Positions 41,768 through 49,097 of a DNA stretch of 64,000 bases are shown here, in pieces; the first letter of the stretch is position 1; every line of letters starts with the position of its first letter. Location: the NCBI GenBank assembly GCA_964531095.1, contig CAZHED010000019.1, positions 36,085 through 100,084 of the forward strand, in the 5' to 3' direction. The stretch comes from Palsa-1150 sp964531095. GTDB taxonomy: Bacteria > Myxococcota_A > Polyangia > Polyangiales > Polyangiaceae. The position numbers and the translations under genes are program-made. Under the pieces are notes generated by a model. It had not been told where the DNA came from and made no database searches. It saw nothing but the letters and a program-made list of their open reading frames with translations.

Positions 41768-42472
41768 CTACGGCCTCTGAATCGGCAGCCCCTCGGCTTC
41801 CCAAGCGAGGATGCCGCCTTCGAGGAACGCGACCGGCGTCCCCTGCTCGGCGAGCTTTCCACCAAGGTCTTTCGTCTTGTCGCCGGATCGGCAGTAGAGA
41901 ACGGGCTGACCCGTCAACATGTGGAGCTCCGCCAGGCGAGACTCGATCTGCTCGACGGGAATGTTGACCGCGCCAGGCAGGTGCGCGCGGGCGAACGCGG
42001 CGGCGTCGCGCGTATCGACCGGCACCACCGCGCCGCCCGCGAGCAGCTGCGCGAGCTCCGCCGATTTGAGCGCTCCCGCGGCCCGCGGCAAAAACGGCTC
42101 GACGAGCTCTTGCATCTTCTTCTTGCGGATCGCCCCCACCACTGCGTCTTGGATTCGCCCTTCGGCGACGACCATAAAGGTGGGTACGCTCTGGACGCGG
42201 AGCTGCTGTGCGATGATCGGCGACTTGTCGACGTCGATCTTGAGCACCTTCGCCCTCCCCGCCATCTCGCGTGCGAACGCCTCCACGTCGGGGGCGATCG
42301 CCTTGCAGGGCTGACACCAATCGGCCGTAAACTCCAGCAGCACCGGGAGCTCGCTCCGGAGAACCTCGCGCTCGAAGTCGCGCTCCCCGACGTAGGCAAC
42401 GTCGCCGCCGCCCTTGGCGGCCACGTCTCCCCCTCGCCCTCGACCGCCGCCCAAACCGCCCAGAATCGTCAT
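41768..42472 (-). CDS. Thioredoxin-rhodanese fusion protein
   Basis: A 234-residue cytosolic protein joining two redox/sulfur domains. After a Gly-rich lead (1-25) the thioredoxin domain (about 27-130) has TADWCQPCKAIAP with Cys53/Cys56 and the cis-proline in QSVPTF. The rhodanese domain (about 135-232) has VDTRDAAAFARAHLPGAVNIP and the active-site loop YCRSGDKTKD with Cys194. Reduction of a persulfide formed on the rhodanese Cys by the adjacent thioredoxin would be natural (inference). ATG 42472 is chosen because the residues upstream lack a pattern. It has no export signal. Confidence 0.9.
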   Translation of the reverse strand: MTILGGLGGGRGRGGDVAAKGGGDVAYVGERDFEREVLRSELPVLLEFTADWCQPCKAIAPDVEAFAREMAGRAKVLKIDVDKSPIIAQQLRVQSVPTFMVVAEGRIQDAVVGAIRKKKMQELVEPFLPRAAGALKSAELAQLLAGGAVVPVDTRDAAAFARAHLPGAVNIPVEQIESRLAELHMLTGQPVLYCRSGDKTKDLGGKLAEQGTPVAFLEGGILAWEAEGLPIQRP

Positions 42473-42624
42473 GGTTTGCGGATATCTATACGCAGCCCCC
42501 GTGCGCGTCGAGATGTCTCGGGCGCTTTTCACCCGGGGCCCTTGGTTCTCGCGACGGTTCGGCTGTAGGCTCCTTGGGCAGCGCCGGCGTGCAAGCACGC
42601 TGGCGGCGCCGCGCGAGGCGGCCG

Positions 42625-43662
42625 ATGACGACCCACGACCACGACACGGACCCCTCCACGCCCGGCGCCAAGCGGCTCCCAGACGCGCCGCCGGCCGCGG
42701 TCGTCCCTGGCGCAGCGGTGGAGGGAACGCCGTCCGGTCGCGACCCTGCTCTCGGGAGGACGACCCGCGCGTCGCCGCCCCCGCCCGGGCCCGGTCCGCT
42801 GCGAAAGTCGACGCGCCGCCGGCCGACGACCGACCCGGGCGTCGCCCCGCCGCCCCCGCCTCTTCCGGTTCCCAGCGCCCCCATGGGGATCGTCGTGCCC
42901 TCGGCCGCTTTTGACGGCGACGGATCGGCGGCCGCGGAGGAGGCCATTCGTCCGCTCGATGCGCTCGATGCGCTCGATGCGCTCGATGCGCTCGATGCGG
43001 AAGCGGATGACGACTCGGTGGACGTCTTGCTCGAGGGCATTGCCCGCGAGCAGCCCGAGCGGCCCAAGGCGACGCACGACTCGTCCCGGCAGGGACAGCG
43101 GATCGCGGCGCAACCGGCCGCCCCGCTGACTCGCCCGGCCCAGAACGTGTCGAGCGGCGAGCCCAAGGTGGTCATCGACCACGCGGCGCTGGGGCCAACG
43201 CTTCGGGGCGACCGAGGGATGGTAAGCCTCGATACGAGGCCGTCGACCGAAACGACGGAGCCGACCGGGGCGTCGCTGGTGCCCCGCGTGGTCGTTGCCG
43301 TTCTCGCCGGGCTGTTGGTCGTCACCGTGATCTTCGTCGCGCTCAAGCGAACGTCGCGCGCACCTGCGCCGGAAGGAGCGGGGACCACGGCTTCCGTGCA
43401 GCCGAGCCCCGTCGCCGCCGCGCCGAGGGCGGTTCTCGCCAACGCCGCCGAGAGCGCGGCGGCCGCCCCTCCAGTTGCTCCGGTTGCTCCAGTCGCTTCG
43501 GACGGGCCCTCGTCGCCCCCGAGCCCCTCGGCGATCGCGGCGAACGCGTCGCCCCGCAAGGGAGCCCCGGCCGGCAAGGCGGCCGTCAAGGCGAAGTCGA
43601 GGCCGCCTACGGCGCCAAAGGCAACCGGCACGGACTTGGGCGAGTTCAAAGGGGCGCTGTAG
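42625..43662 (+). CDS. Pro/Ala-rich single-pass membrane protein, function unknown
   Basis: A 345-residue protein with one transmembrane helix (about 222-243, PRVVVAVLAGLLVVTVIFVAL) and long disordered sides rich in Pro, Ala and charged residues. Residues 110-125 are five Leu-Asp-Ala repeats. The acidic patch EADDDSVDVLLEGIAREQPERP follows. Cytoplasmic-first orientation is likely. Start ATG 42625 has GAGG at 42615-42618. The next gene, 56 bases on, is also an envelope protein. No catalytic domain; such proteins often stand near Ser/Thr kinases in myxobacteria, but none is here. Confidence 0.7.
   Translation: MTTHDHDTDPSTPGAKRLPDAPPAAVVPGAAVEGTPSGRDPALGRTTRASPPPPGPGPLRKSTRRRPTTDPGVAPPPPPLPVPSAPMGIVVPSAAFDGDGSAAAEEAIRPLDALDALDALDALDAEADDDSVDVLLEGIAREQPERPKATHDSSRQGQRIAAQPAAPLTRPAQNVSSGEPKVVIDHAALGPTLRGDRGMVSLDTRPSTETTEPTGASLVPRVVVAVLAGLLVVTVIFVALKRTSRAPAPEGAGTTASVQPSPVAAAPRAVLANAAESAAAAPPVAPVAPVASDGPSSPPSPSAIAANASPRKGAPAGKAAVKAKSRPPTAPKATGTDLGEFKGAL
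42954..42998 (+). repeat. Five perfect 9-bp repeats encoding Leu-Asp-Ala
   Basis: GCTCGATGC occurs five times in tandem with no mismatch. It codes for LDA repeats within the acidic segment of the membrane protein. Perfect copies point to recent slippage; frame is conserved by the nine-base unit. Confidence 0.93.
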
Positions 43663-43718
43663 GGCGATCGCATCCCCGTTTGGCCCTGCCGCCGAATGCG
43701 CGGTACAAGGGACCCCAA

Positions 43719-44771
43719 ATGCCACGATCCCTTCGACGGGGACTGCTGCTGGCCTCGCTCCTGCTTGCCTTCCCCGTGCGCGCGTACGCCGAAGACCCGG
43801 TGCCCGAACGCGAAGCCCAGGCGCGCTTCGAGGAGGGGGTCGCGCGGGTGAAGGCGGGCAACATCGAAGGCGCTCGGATGTCCTTCGCACAGGCATACGC
43901 TCTCGTGCGCAAGCCGACGATACTCTGGAACCTCGCGCTCGCCGAAGAGAAGACGGGCCACCCGCTCGAGGCGCTGAGTCACTTCCGAGAGCTCGCGCGC
44001 GGCGCCCAGAACGCCGACGATCGAGGCAACGCGGAGAAGCACATCGGCGGGCTCATGGCGCAGACCGGGCATCTGGACGTGGTCGCTCCGGCGGGCACGC
44101 AGCTCCTCGTCGACGGCGCGGCCGTAGCGATTTTGCCGCTGGCCGAAGCCGTGGACGTGTCGGCGGGCCGCCATCGTCTCGAGGTCCACACCGACCAAGG
44201 CGCGCGTGACGCGGACGTGGAAGTCGCAGCGGGGCAACTCCTGCACGTGAGTTTGATCCCACCCGCGGAGCCGCCGACGGCACCGCCGCCGAACGGCGCC
44301 TCTCCGGCAACGGCCGGCAGCGTCCGGGAGAGCGCGACGCCGAGCAGCCGCGCCTCGGGGCAGGTCGTCGCTGTCGTCTTGCTGGGGACGGTGACGGCGG
44401 TGTCGGTGGCCCTAGGGGCGTATTTTGCCATCCAGACGCAGAGCGATCAGAGCACGGCAGACGGCTTTCGGCAGAATTACGGCAAGTACGGCAAGAGCTT
44501 CTGCTTCCGCGGGACGAGCCTCGTATGCACCCAGTGGAACCAGGCGGTCCAGACCGAGACGCGCGACGCCACATTCTCGGACGTCTTTTATGTGGCCGGC
44601 GGAGCCCTCGCGGCCGGTGCGGTGGCGGCGTGGCTATTTTGGCCGAGGGGCATCGCGGGGGGCGACGGCGCATCGCCGGCTTCCCTTCCGCACGGCCCGC
44701 TCCGTGGGTTGGCGCTGGCGCCCACGGTGGGGCCTGGCGGAGCGGGACTCACCGCGGTAGGGCGGTTCTAG
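43719..44771 (+). CDS. TPR/PEGA-type exported membrane protein
   Basis: A 350-residue exported protein. The signal peptide (1-25, cleaved at AYAED) leads to a short helical repeat region, ARFEEGVARVKAGNIEGARMSFAQAYAL then PTILWNLALAEEKTGHPLEAL (about 33-95), with tetratricopeptide spacing. Residues about 112-180 contain HLDVVAPAGTQLLVDGAAV and HRLEVHTDQGARDADVEV, which resemble the PEGA beta domain. Two further hydrophobic segments lie near 215-240 and 290-312. ATG 43719 matches the signal peptide; earlier in-frame codons begin at TTG 43680. Role unknown; many myxobacterial genomes have numerous copies of this architecture. Confidence 0.72.
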   Translation: MPRSLRRGLLLASLLLAFPVRAYAEDPVPEREAQARFEEGVARVKAGNIEGARMSFAQAYALVRKPTILWNLALAEEKTGHPLEALSHFRELARGAQNADDRGNAEKHIGGLMAQTGHLDVVAPAGTQLLVDGAAVAILPLAEAVDVSAGRHRLEVHTDQGARDADVEVAAGQLLHVSLIPPAEPPTAPPPNGASPATAGSVRESATPSSRASGQVVAVVLLGTVTAVSVALGAYFAIQTQSDQSTADGFRQNYGKYGKSFCFRGTSLVCTQWNQAVQTETRDATFSDVFYVAGGALAAGAVAAWLFWPRGIAGGDGASPASLPHGPLRGLALAPTVGPGGAGLTAVGRF

Positions 44772-44777
44772 GCGGCA

Positions 44778-46604
44778 ATGACGAGCCCGATGCGAGCGAG
44801 GACGCCCTGGGCGGTGTTGGCCGCCGGGTCCCTCTGCGCTGCGGCGCTCGCGTACGCGTGTGCCGTGAGGCCGTCGGGAGATTGCAGCGTGACCGGGACG
44901 TGTCCGGGCGACGATGGCGCAACCTCGGGCGATGATGCAGCGGGCAACGGCACGGCGGCGGCGAAGGGGGACGCGGCGGCGAACGGGGAGACGGGGAGCG
45001 GCGCGGACTCGGCGATCGCGGACGAAGACAGCGCGAACATGGCCGAGCGGAGCGAAGCAGGCAGCGATCGGGGCAACGAAGGATCGGCGGACGCGGCGGC
45101 GGAGACCGGCGACGCCTCGCTTTCCGACGGACCGGTGGACGCGGCGGCCGACGGGGGTGGGGACACCGGAGAAGCCGAGAGCCCGACGTGCAATCCCATG
45201 TCGACCCCGTCGCAAGACCCGTGCGTCATCGATGAGCGCTACGGGCTGTTCGTCTCGCCCAACGGCAACGATCTCAACGTCGGCTCGCGCGTCCTGCCCA
45301 TCAAGACCATCGGTCACGCCATGGCCGTCGCGAAAGGGTCGGGGCAGCGGGTGTATGCGTGCGCGGGAGCCTACCCCGAGAGCCTTACGGTGGGAGTCTC
45401 GCGCGACGGGACCAGCGTCTACGGCGGGTTCGATTGCGCGACGTGGAGCTACGGCGCTGGCAACAAGGCGGTGGTGGCTCCCCTGCAGGCGGGATACGCC
45501 TTGGACGTCGAAGGCCTTCTCCTCGGGGTGACGTTCGAGGACGTCGAGTTCGACGCACAGGATGCCAATCCGACCCACGCGGGTGAGTCGAGCGTCGCCG
45601 TGTTCGTCGGCACCTCGTTGCGAGTCGTCTTTCGGCGGGTCGTCATGGTTGCCGGCAACGGGTCGGCGGGGGCTGGCGGCGCGACGGGAGGCACCGCGGG
45701 CGCTCCGAGCAACCACTTTGTCGCGTCCGGCGACGGCGGCGCGGTGTCGCTCAACGGCAACAGCGCGACCCTCGCCGGGGGCGGCTCCAGCGCGACGTGC
45801 GCATGCCCCGGCGGGAGCACGTCGAGCACGGGAGGGCAGGGGGGGGCACCAGGCACGCCGGGAGCAGGCACGCCTTCGTACGGCGGCGACGGGGGCGCCG
45901 GGGCGGCCGGGACCAACATGACGGCCTGCAATGTGGCCGGCGCGGCCGGTGGGTACGGAGTGGACGCTCCCCCGGCAAACGCCGACGTCACGAATGTGTC
46001 GTGGGGCGTGCTCTCCCCATCGGGGTGGGCGCCCGCGGCGGGGAGAGCCGGTTCCAACGGTCCGCCGGGCCAAGGCGGCGGAGGCGGGGGAGACGGCGAG
46101 CTGGGGAACGGCGCGGGCGGCGGCGGTGCGTGCGGCGGTTGCGGCGGCGCGGGCGGCAGGGCGGGCACCGGCGGCGGCTCATCGATCGCGCTGCTCGCCT
46201 ATCAGTCGTCGGTGGCGCTGGCCGGTTGCACGCTCACGGCCCATGACGCCGGCAATGGCGGCCCCGGAGGCAACGGGGAGGCGGGCCAGCCGGGCGGGTT
46301 CGGCGGCTTCCAGTTCTCGTCGGGATGCCCTGGTGGAGGGGGCGGCAACGGGGCGGGGGGCAACGGCGGGCAAGGCGGGCCGGGGGGAGTGTCGATCGGT
46401 ATCGGGTACTCCTCGACCGCGCCGATGGTCGATGGGGCGTATACGGTGCAGGCCGCGGCGTTGACGGGCATCACGACGGGCAAGGCGGGCGCGGGGGGAT
46501 CCAAGGGCACGGGCGGGCCTGGCCCCACCCCGGCCCTCGGGCCGGCAGGCGCCGACGGAGCCAAGGGAAAGGACGGCGCCGCGCAGGCCGTGCTGGGCCT
46601 GTAG
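44778..46604 (+). CDS. Gly-rich lipoprotein with DUF1565-like repeat region
   Basis: A 608-residue surface protein. A signal peptide ends at Cys28 (ALAYAC). An Asp/Ala/Glu-rich linker runs from 38 to 135. GLFVSPNGNDLNVGSRVLPI (about 155-175) is the DUF1565 opening, usually the first turn of a parallel beta-helix. From about 295 onward the chain is extremely Gly-rich, with GGxGGxG spacing, and only short beta-like segments between. Such C-termini often attract false PE_PGRS or collagen labels. The start has GGCGG before ATG 44778, only 6 bases after the prior stop. Probable adhesion or coat protein (inference). Confidence 0.75.
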   Translation: MTSPMRARTPWAVLAAGSLCAAALAYACAVRPSGDCSVTGTCPGDDGATSGDDAAGNGTAAAKGDAAANGETGSGADSAIADEDSANMAERSEAGSDRGNEGSADAAAETGDASLSDGPVDAAADGGGDTGEAESPTCNPMSTPSQDPCVIDERYGLFVSPNGNDLNVGSRVLPIKTIGHAMAVAKGSGQRVYACAGAYPESLTVGVSRDGTSVYGGFDCATWSYGAGNKAVVAPLQAGYALDVEGLLLGVTFEDVEFDAQDANPTHAGESSVAVFVGTSLRVVFRRVVMVAGNGSAGAGGATGGTAGAPSNHFVASGDGGAVSLNGNSATLAGGGSSATCACPGGSTSSTGGQGGAPGTPGAGTPSYGGDGGAGAAGTNMTACNVAGAAGGYGVDAPPANADVTNVSWGVLSPSGWAPAAGRAGSNGPPGQGGGGGGDGELGNGAGGGGACGGCGGAGGRAGTGGGSSIALLAYQSSVALAGCTLTAHDAGNGGPGGNGEAGQPGGFGGFQFSSGCPGGGGGNGAGGNGGQGGPGGVSIGIGYSSTAPMVDGAYTVQAAALTGITTGKAGAGGSKGTGGPGPTPALGPAGADGAKGKDGAAQAVLGL

Positions 46605-46669
46605 CGCCCCGCGGATTGGCTGGTGCCTCGGCTCCGGCAATCACCGGACAGAGCTTGTGCCGAGCGGCA

Positions 46670-47359
46670 CTAGATCTCGCTTCGGGGGCCGAAGATCGCG
46701 GTTCCGACGCGCACGATGGTCGCGCCACAAGCGATCGCGACTTCGAGATCGGCGGTCATTCCCATCGACAGCTCAGGCAGCACCCTCTGGCCGCCGTGCA
46801 GATTCCTCAGCGTCGCAACCGTCTCGAACACACGGCGTGCCGCCGCGAGGTCCCCCGCCGGCGGTACGCTCATCAGCCCCCGGAGCGCCAGCGCGGGCTG
46901 CGCCTGGACCGCGGTCATCACCTCGGCGATCTCGCCGGGTGTCGCTCCCGCCTTCTGCGGCTCGCCTCCGACGTTGACCTCGACGAGGACCGGCAGCGGC
47001 GCGGCTCGCCCGGCGACGGAGACCCGTCGGCCGAGCTCTCGCGCGAGCGCCGCCGAGTCGACCGTGTGCACGACGTGGGCGTGCCTCGCCACGAGCTTCG
47101 CCTTGTTCACTTGCAGGTGACCGACGAAGTGCCATTCGAGATCGGCCAAGTCCGCCAACGCCGGCGCCTTTGCGGCCAGCTCCTGGGCGTAGTTCTCGCC
47201 GAAGGCCCGCTGGCCCGCCGCGTACGCCTCTCGGATCGCCTCGAGCGGCTTGGTCTTCGAAACGGCGACGAGCCGCACGGTGGCGGGGTCGCGCCCGCTC
47301 GCACGCGCGGCTTGCCCGATGCGCGCCTGCACTTCGGCGAGCCGCTCGCCGATGCTCAC
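46670..47359 (-). CDS. yggS: YggS-family pyridoxal phosphate homeostasis protein
   Basis: Cytosolic PLP-binding protein (COG0325, PLPBP family), 229 residues, about the usual length. It buffers free pyridoxal phosphate and affects amino-acid metabolism. The PLP lysine is in VRLVAVSKTKP. GENYAQELAAKA, EWHFVGHLQVNKAK, LRGLMSVPPAG, LSMGMTADLEVAI and RVGTAIFGPR are the barrel motifs of the family. Start GTG 47359 overlaps the methyltransferase stop (GTGA) with a GAGGA ribosome site 5-9 bases before it. In many bacteria it pairs with proC or pilT; here it is the third gene after rpoZ. Confidence 0.95.
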   Translation of the reverse strand: MSIGERLAEVQARIGQAARASGRDPATVRLVAVSKTKPLEAIREAYAAGQRAFGENYAQELAAKAPALADLADLEWHFVGHLQVNKAKLVARHAHVVHTVDSAALARELGRRVSVAGRAAPLPVLVEVNVGGEPQKAGATPGEIAEVMTAVQAQPALALRGLMSVPPAGDLAAARRVFETVATLRNLHGGQRVLPELSMGMTADLEVAIACGATIVRVGTAIFGPRSEI

Positions 47360-48150
47360 CGTTTCCTCGTCTGCCACACCATCACGTCGCTGTTCCGCGT
47401 CAGGGGTCCGCCGTGGAAGTCGCCTTCGACCCGCACCACGTCGAAGCCGTTGTAATGCAAGAGCGCCCCCCACTCCTGCGGGAAGAACTGTCGGTGCGCG
47501 AGGGGCGTCGTCCAGGCACTCTGCGGCTCTCCCATGGGCTCGAACTCCATGGAGACGAACAACACCTGGCGCACCGGGTCGTAGTCGAAGTACTCCCGGT
47601 TCTTGACGATGACTCCAGCGGTCGGGTGGCGGAATCGCGGCGCGTGATAAGCGTGCGCGGGGTCGCGCAGGAGATTCTCGAGCGAGGGGACGGAGAGGTC
47701 GACCACGAAGAGCCCGCGCGGGGCGAGGTGTGCGCGCACACGGGCGAGGAAGCGCTCGACGTCGGGCCGGGTGTAGAGATGAAGCGCCGTGTTGAAGGTG
47801 CACAGGACGAGCGGGAAGCGGCGGGCCAGGCGCACCCGTCGCATGTCGCCGCGCACCAGGCGCACGCGCCCCCGCACGTCGGCCGGCTCGCGCTTCAGGC
47901 GCTCGCGCGCGTCGTCGAGCATCGGACGCGACCAGTCGACGCCGACCACTTCGAGGCCATGGCGCGCCATCGGGAGCGCGATTCGGCCGTTGCCGACGCC
48001 GTACTCGAGCACCGGCCCGCCCTTTCCGACCGCGAGCGCGACGTAGTAGGCGACGTCGTCGATGCGGCGCGCGTACGTCGCCGCGTAATACGCGGCGTCT
48101 TCGTAGTGCGCACGCGAGCCCGCCTCGAGCTCGCGGTCGCGCCGTATCAA
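47356..48150 (-). CDS. SAM-dependent methyltransferase, class I
   Basis: A 264-residue methyltransferase. Motif I is PVLEYGVGNGRIALP, strand-2 acid GLEVVGVDWS, and RLVRGDMRRVRL the post-I region. LVLCTFNTALHLYTRPDVERFLARV is a common feature of small-molecule methyltransferases. The start is put at TTG 48150, whose TTGA overlaps the rpoZ stop; no ATG or GTG gives the helix SRAHYEDAAYYAATYARRIDDV. Its stop overlaps yggS. Substrate unknown. The start is less certain than the frame, which clearly codes. Confidence 0.84.
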   Translation of the reverse strand: MIRRDRELEAGSRAHYEDAAYYAATYARRIDDVAYYVALAVGKGGPVLEYGVGNGRIALPMARHGLEVVGVDWSRPMLDDARERLKREPADVRGRVRLVRGDMRRVRLARRFPLVLCTFNTALHLYTRPDVERFLARVRAHLAPRGLFVVDLSVPSLENLLRDPAHAYHAPRFRHPTAGVIVKNREYFDYDPVRQVLFVSMEFEPMGEPQSAWTTPLAHRQFFPQEWGALLHYNGFDVVRVEGDFHGGPLTRNSDVMVWQTRKR

Positions 48151-48389
48151 CCGAACTCGCGCCGGTTCATCTCTTCGATGTAGACCTGGACCGCTTCGTT
48201 GGTCGGCCGGTCGTAGTGGACCTTGCCCGCGGCGATCTCGCGCAGCGCCGTGACGGCGGCCTTGTTCTTCGAGTGCACCAGCGCGGTCGCGCCCTTCATC
48301 AGCTGGCGCGTGCGCTGCGCGGCAAGCACGACCAAGGCGAAACGGTTCTCTTCGCGCTCGAGGCAATCTTCGACGGTGACACGGGCCAT
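48147..48389 (-). CDS. rpoZ: RNA polymerase omega subunit
   Basis: Omega subunit, 80 residues, which supports beta-prime folding in RNA polymerase. MARVTVEDCLEREENRFALV is the near-universal start, followed by VVLAAQRTRQLMKGATALV, where R-Q-L-x-x-G is invariant, and NKAAVTALREIAAGKV. The length is normal for deltaproteobacterial relatives. Promoter-proximal gene of the rpoZ/methyltransferase/yggS run. In E. coli, rpoZ precedes spoT; no such gene is seen here. Confidence 0.97.
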   Translation of the reverse strand: MARVTVEDCLEREENRFALVVLAAQRTRQLMKGATALVHSKNKAAVTALREIAAGKVHYDRPTNEAVQVYIEEMNRREFG

Positions 48390-48422
48390 GGGGTGCTTGC
48401 TCCGGGAAAAGGCGGCGGAACC

Positions 48423-49073
48423 TTACTTTGCGGCGGGCCGCTTGTCACGTCGGACGCCGGCCATCGCCTCTGGCTGCCCCGGTCGCCCCGTTGCCCCGGC
48501 CGCCGCGAGCGCGTCGAGCTCGCCCACGAGGCCGTCGCCGAAGTACCAAGCAATCTCGCTCCGGACGCCGCGGTAGAGCGACGGCCCATCCCCGTAGCAC
48601 TGGAGCGACCGATCCTCGATTTCGTTGCTGGGGTGCAACAGCCCCCCGTCGAAGGTGACCGGAAAGAGGACGCTCACCATAGGCTTGAGCTCGTGGTAGT
48701 CGACGCCGCGCGCGAGCGCGAACGAATGGATCGTGCAGCCGCGCCCCGTTCGATTTCGGAAGACGCAGGCGCCGTCCTCGACGCGGGTCCGCGTGTGCCG
48801 GCCACCGGGGAACTCGCCATCGTTCGTCCACTCGCCGGTGAACCAGCGGTCCTTCGGGACGCCCGTGTACTGCTCGAGCTCGACCGCGTTTGCCTCGAGC
48901 CTCGCGACGTTGTCCGCGTCGACGTCGACGCCGTACTGGCAGCACGAGTCATGGCAATAGGAGCACCTCATGCAGTCCACGAAATACGTGTAGAGAAAGA
49001 TGGTGGTCTCGACTCGATCGACGACGGGCGCACCCCATCGACTGGCATAAGGGCGGCTGAGAGCGCGGATCAT
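48423..49073 (-). CDS. Cys-cluster protein, possibly DUF3109/YkgJ-like
   Basis: A 216-residue protein. Its main feature is a cysteine cluster, FVDCMRCSYCHDSCCQYGVDVD (about 36-57), with six Cys within 14 residues. A second Cys group comes later, ACVFRNRTGRGCTIHSFALARG and SLQCYGDG. This resembles DUF3109 or the YkgJ zinc/iron-chelate family, in which such clusters bind iron-sulfur or zinc. ATG 49073 is adopted because residues upstream have no pattern. It is 33 bases upstream of rpoZ and could be co-transcribed. Divergent from the next gene by 24 bases. Function unknown. Confidence 0.72.
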   Translation of the reverse strand: MIRALSRPYASRWGAPVVDRVETTIFLYTYFVDCMRCSYCHDSCCQYGVDVDADNVARLEANAVELEQYTGVPKDRWFTGEWTNDGEFPGGRHTRTRVEDGACVFRNRTGRGCTIHSFALARGVDYHELKPMVSVLFPVTFDGGLLHPSNEIEDRSLQCYGDGPSLYRGVRSEIAWYFGDGLVGELDALAAAGATGRPGQPEAMAGVRRDKRPAAK

Positions 49074-49097
49074 TCGGACGAGCGTACCATCGCTTCG

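Noticed and set aside
44778..46604. PE_PGRS or collagen gene
   Set aside because: Gly-rich composition alone would mislead; a lipoprotein leader and a DUF1565-like start point elsewhere.
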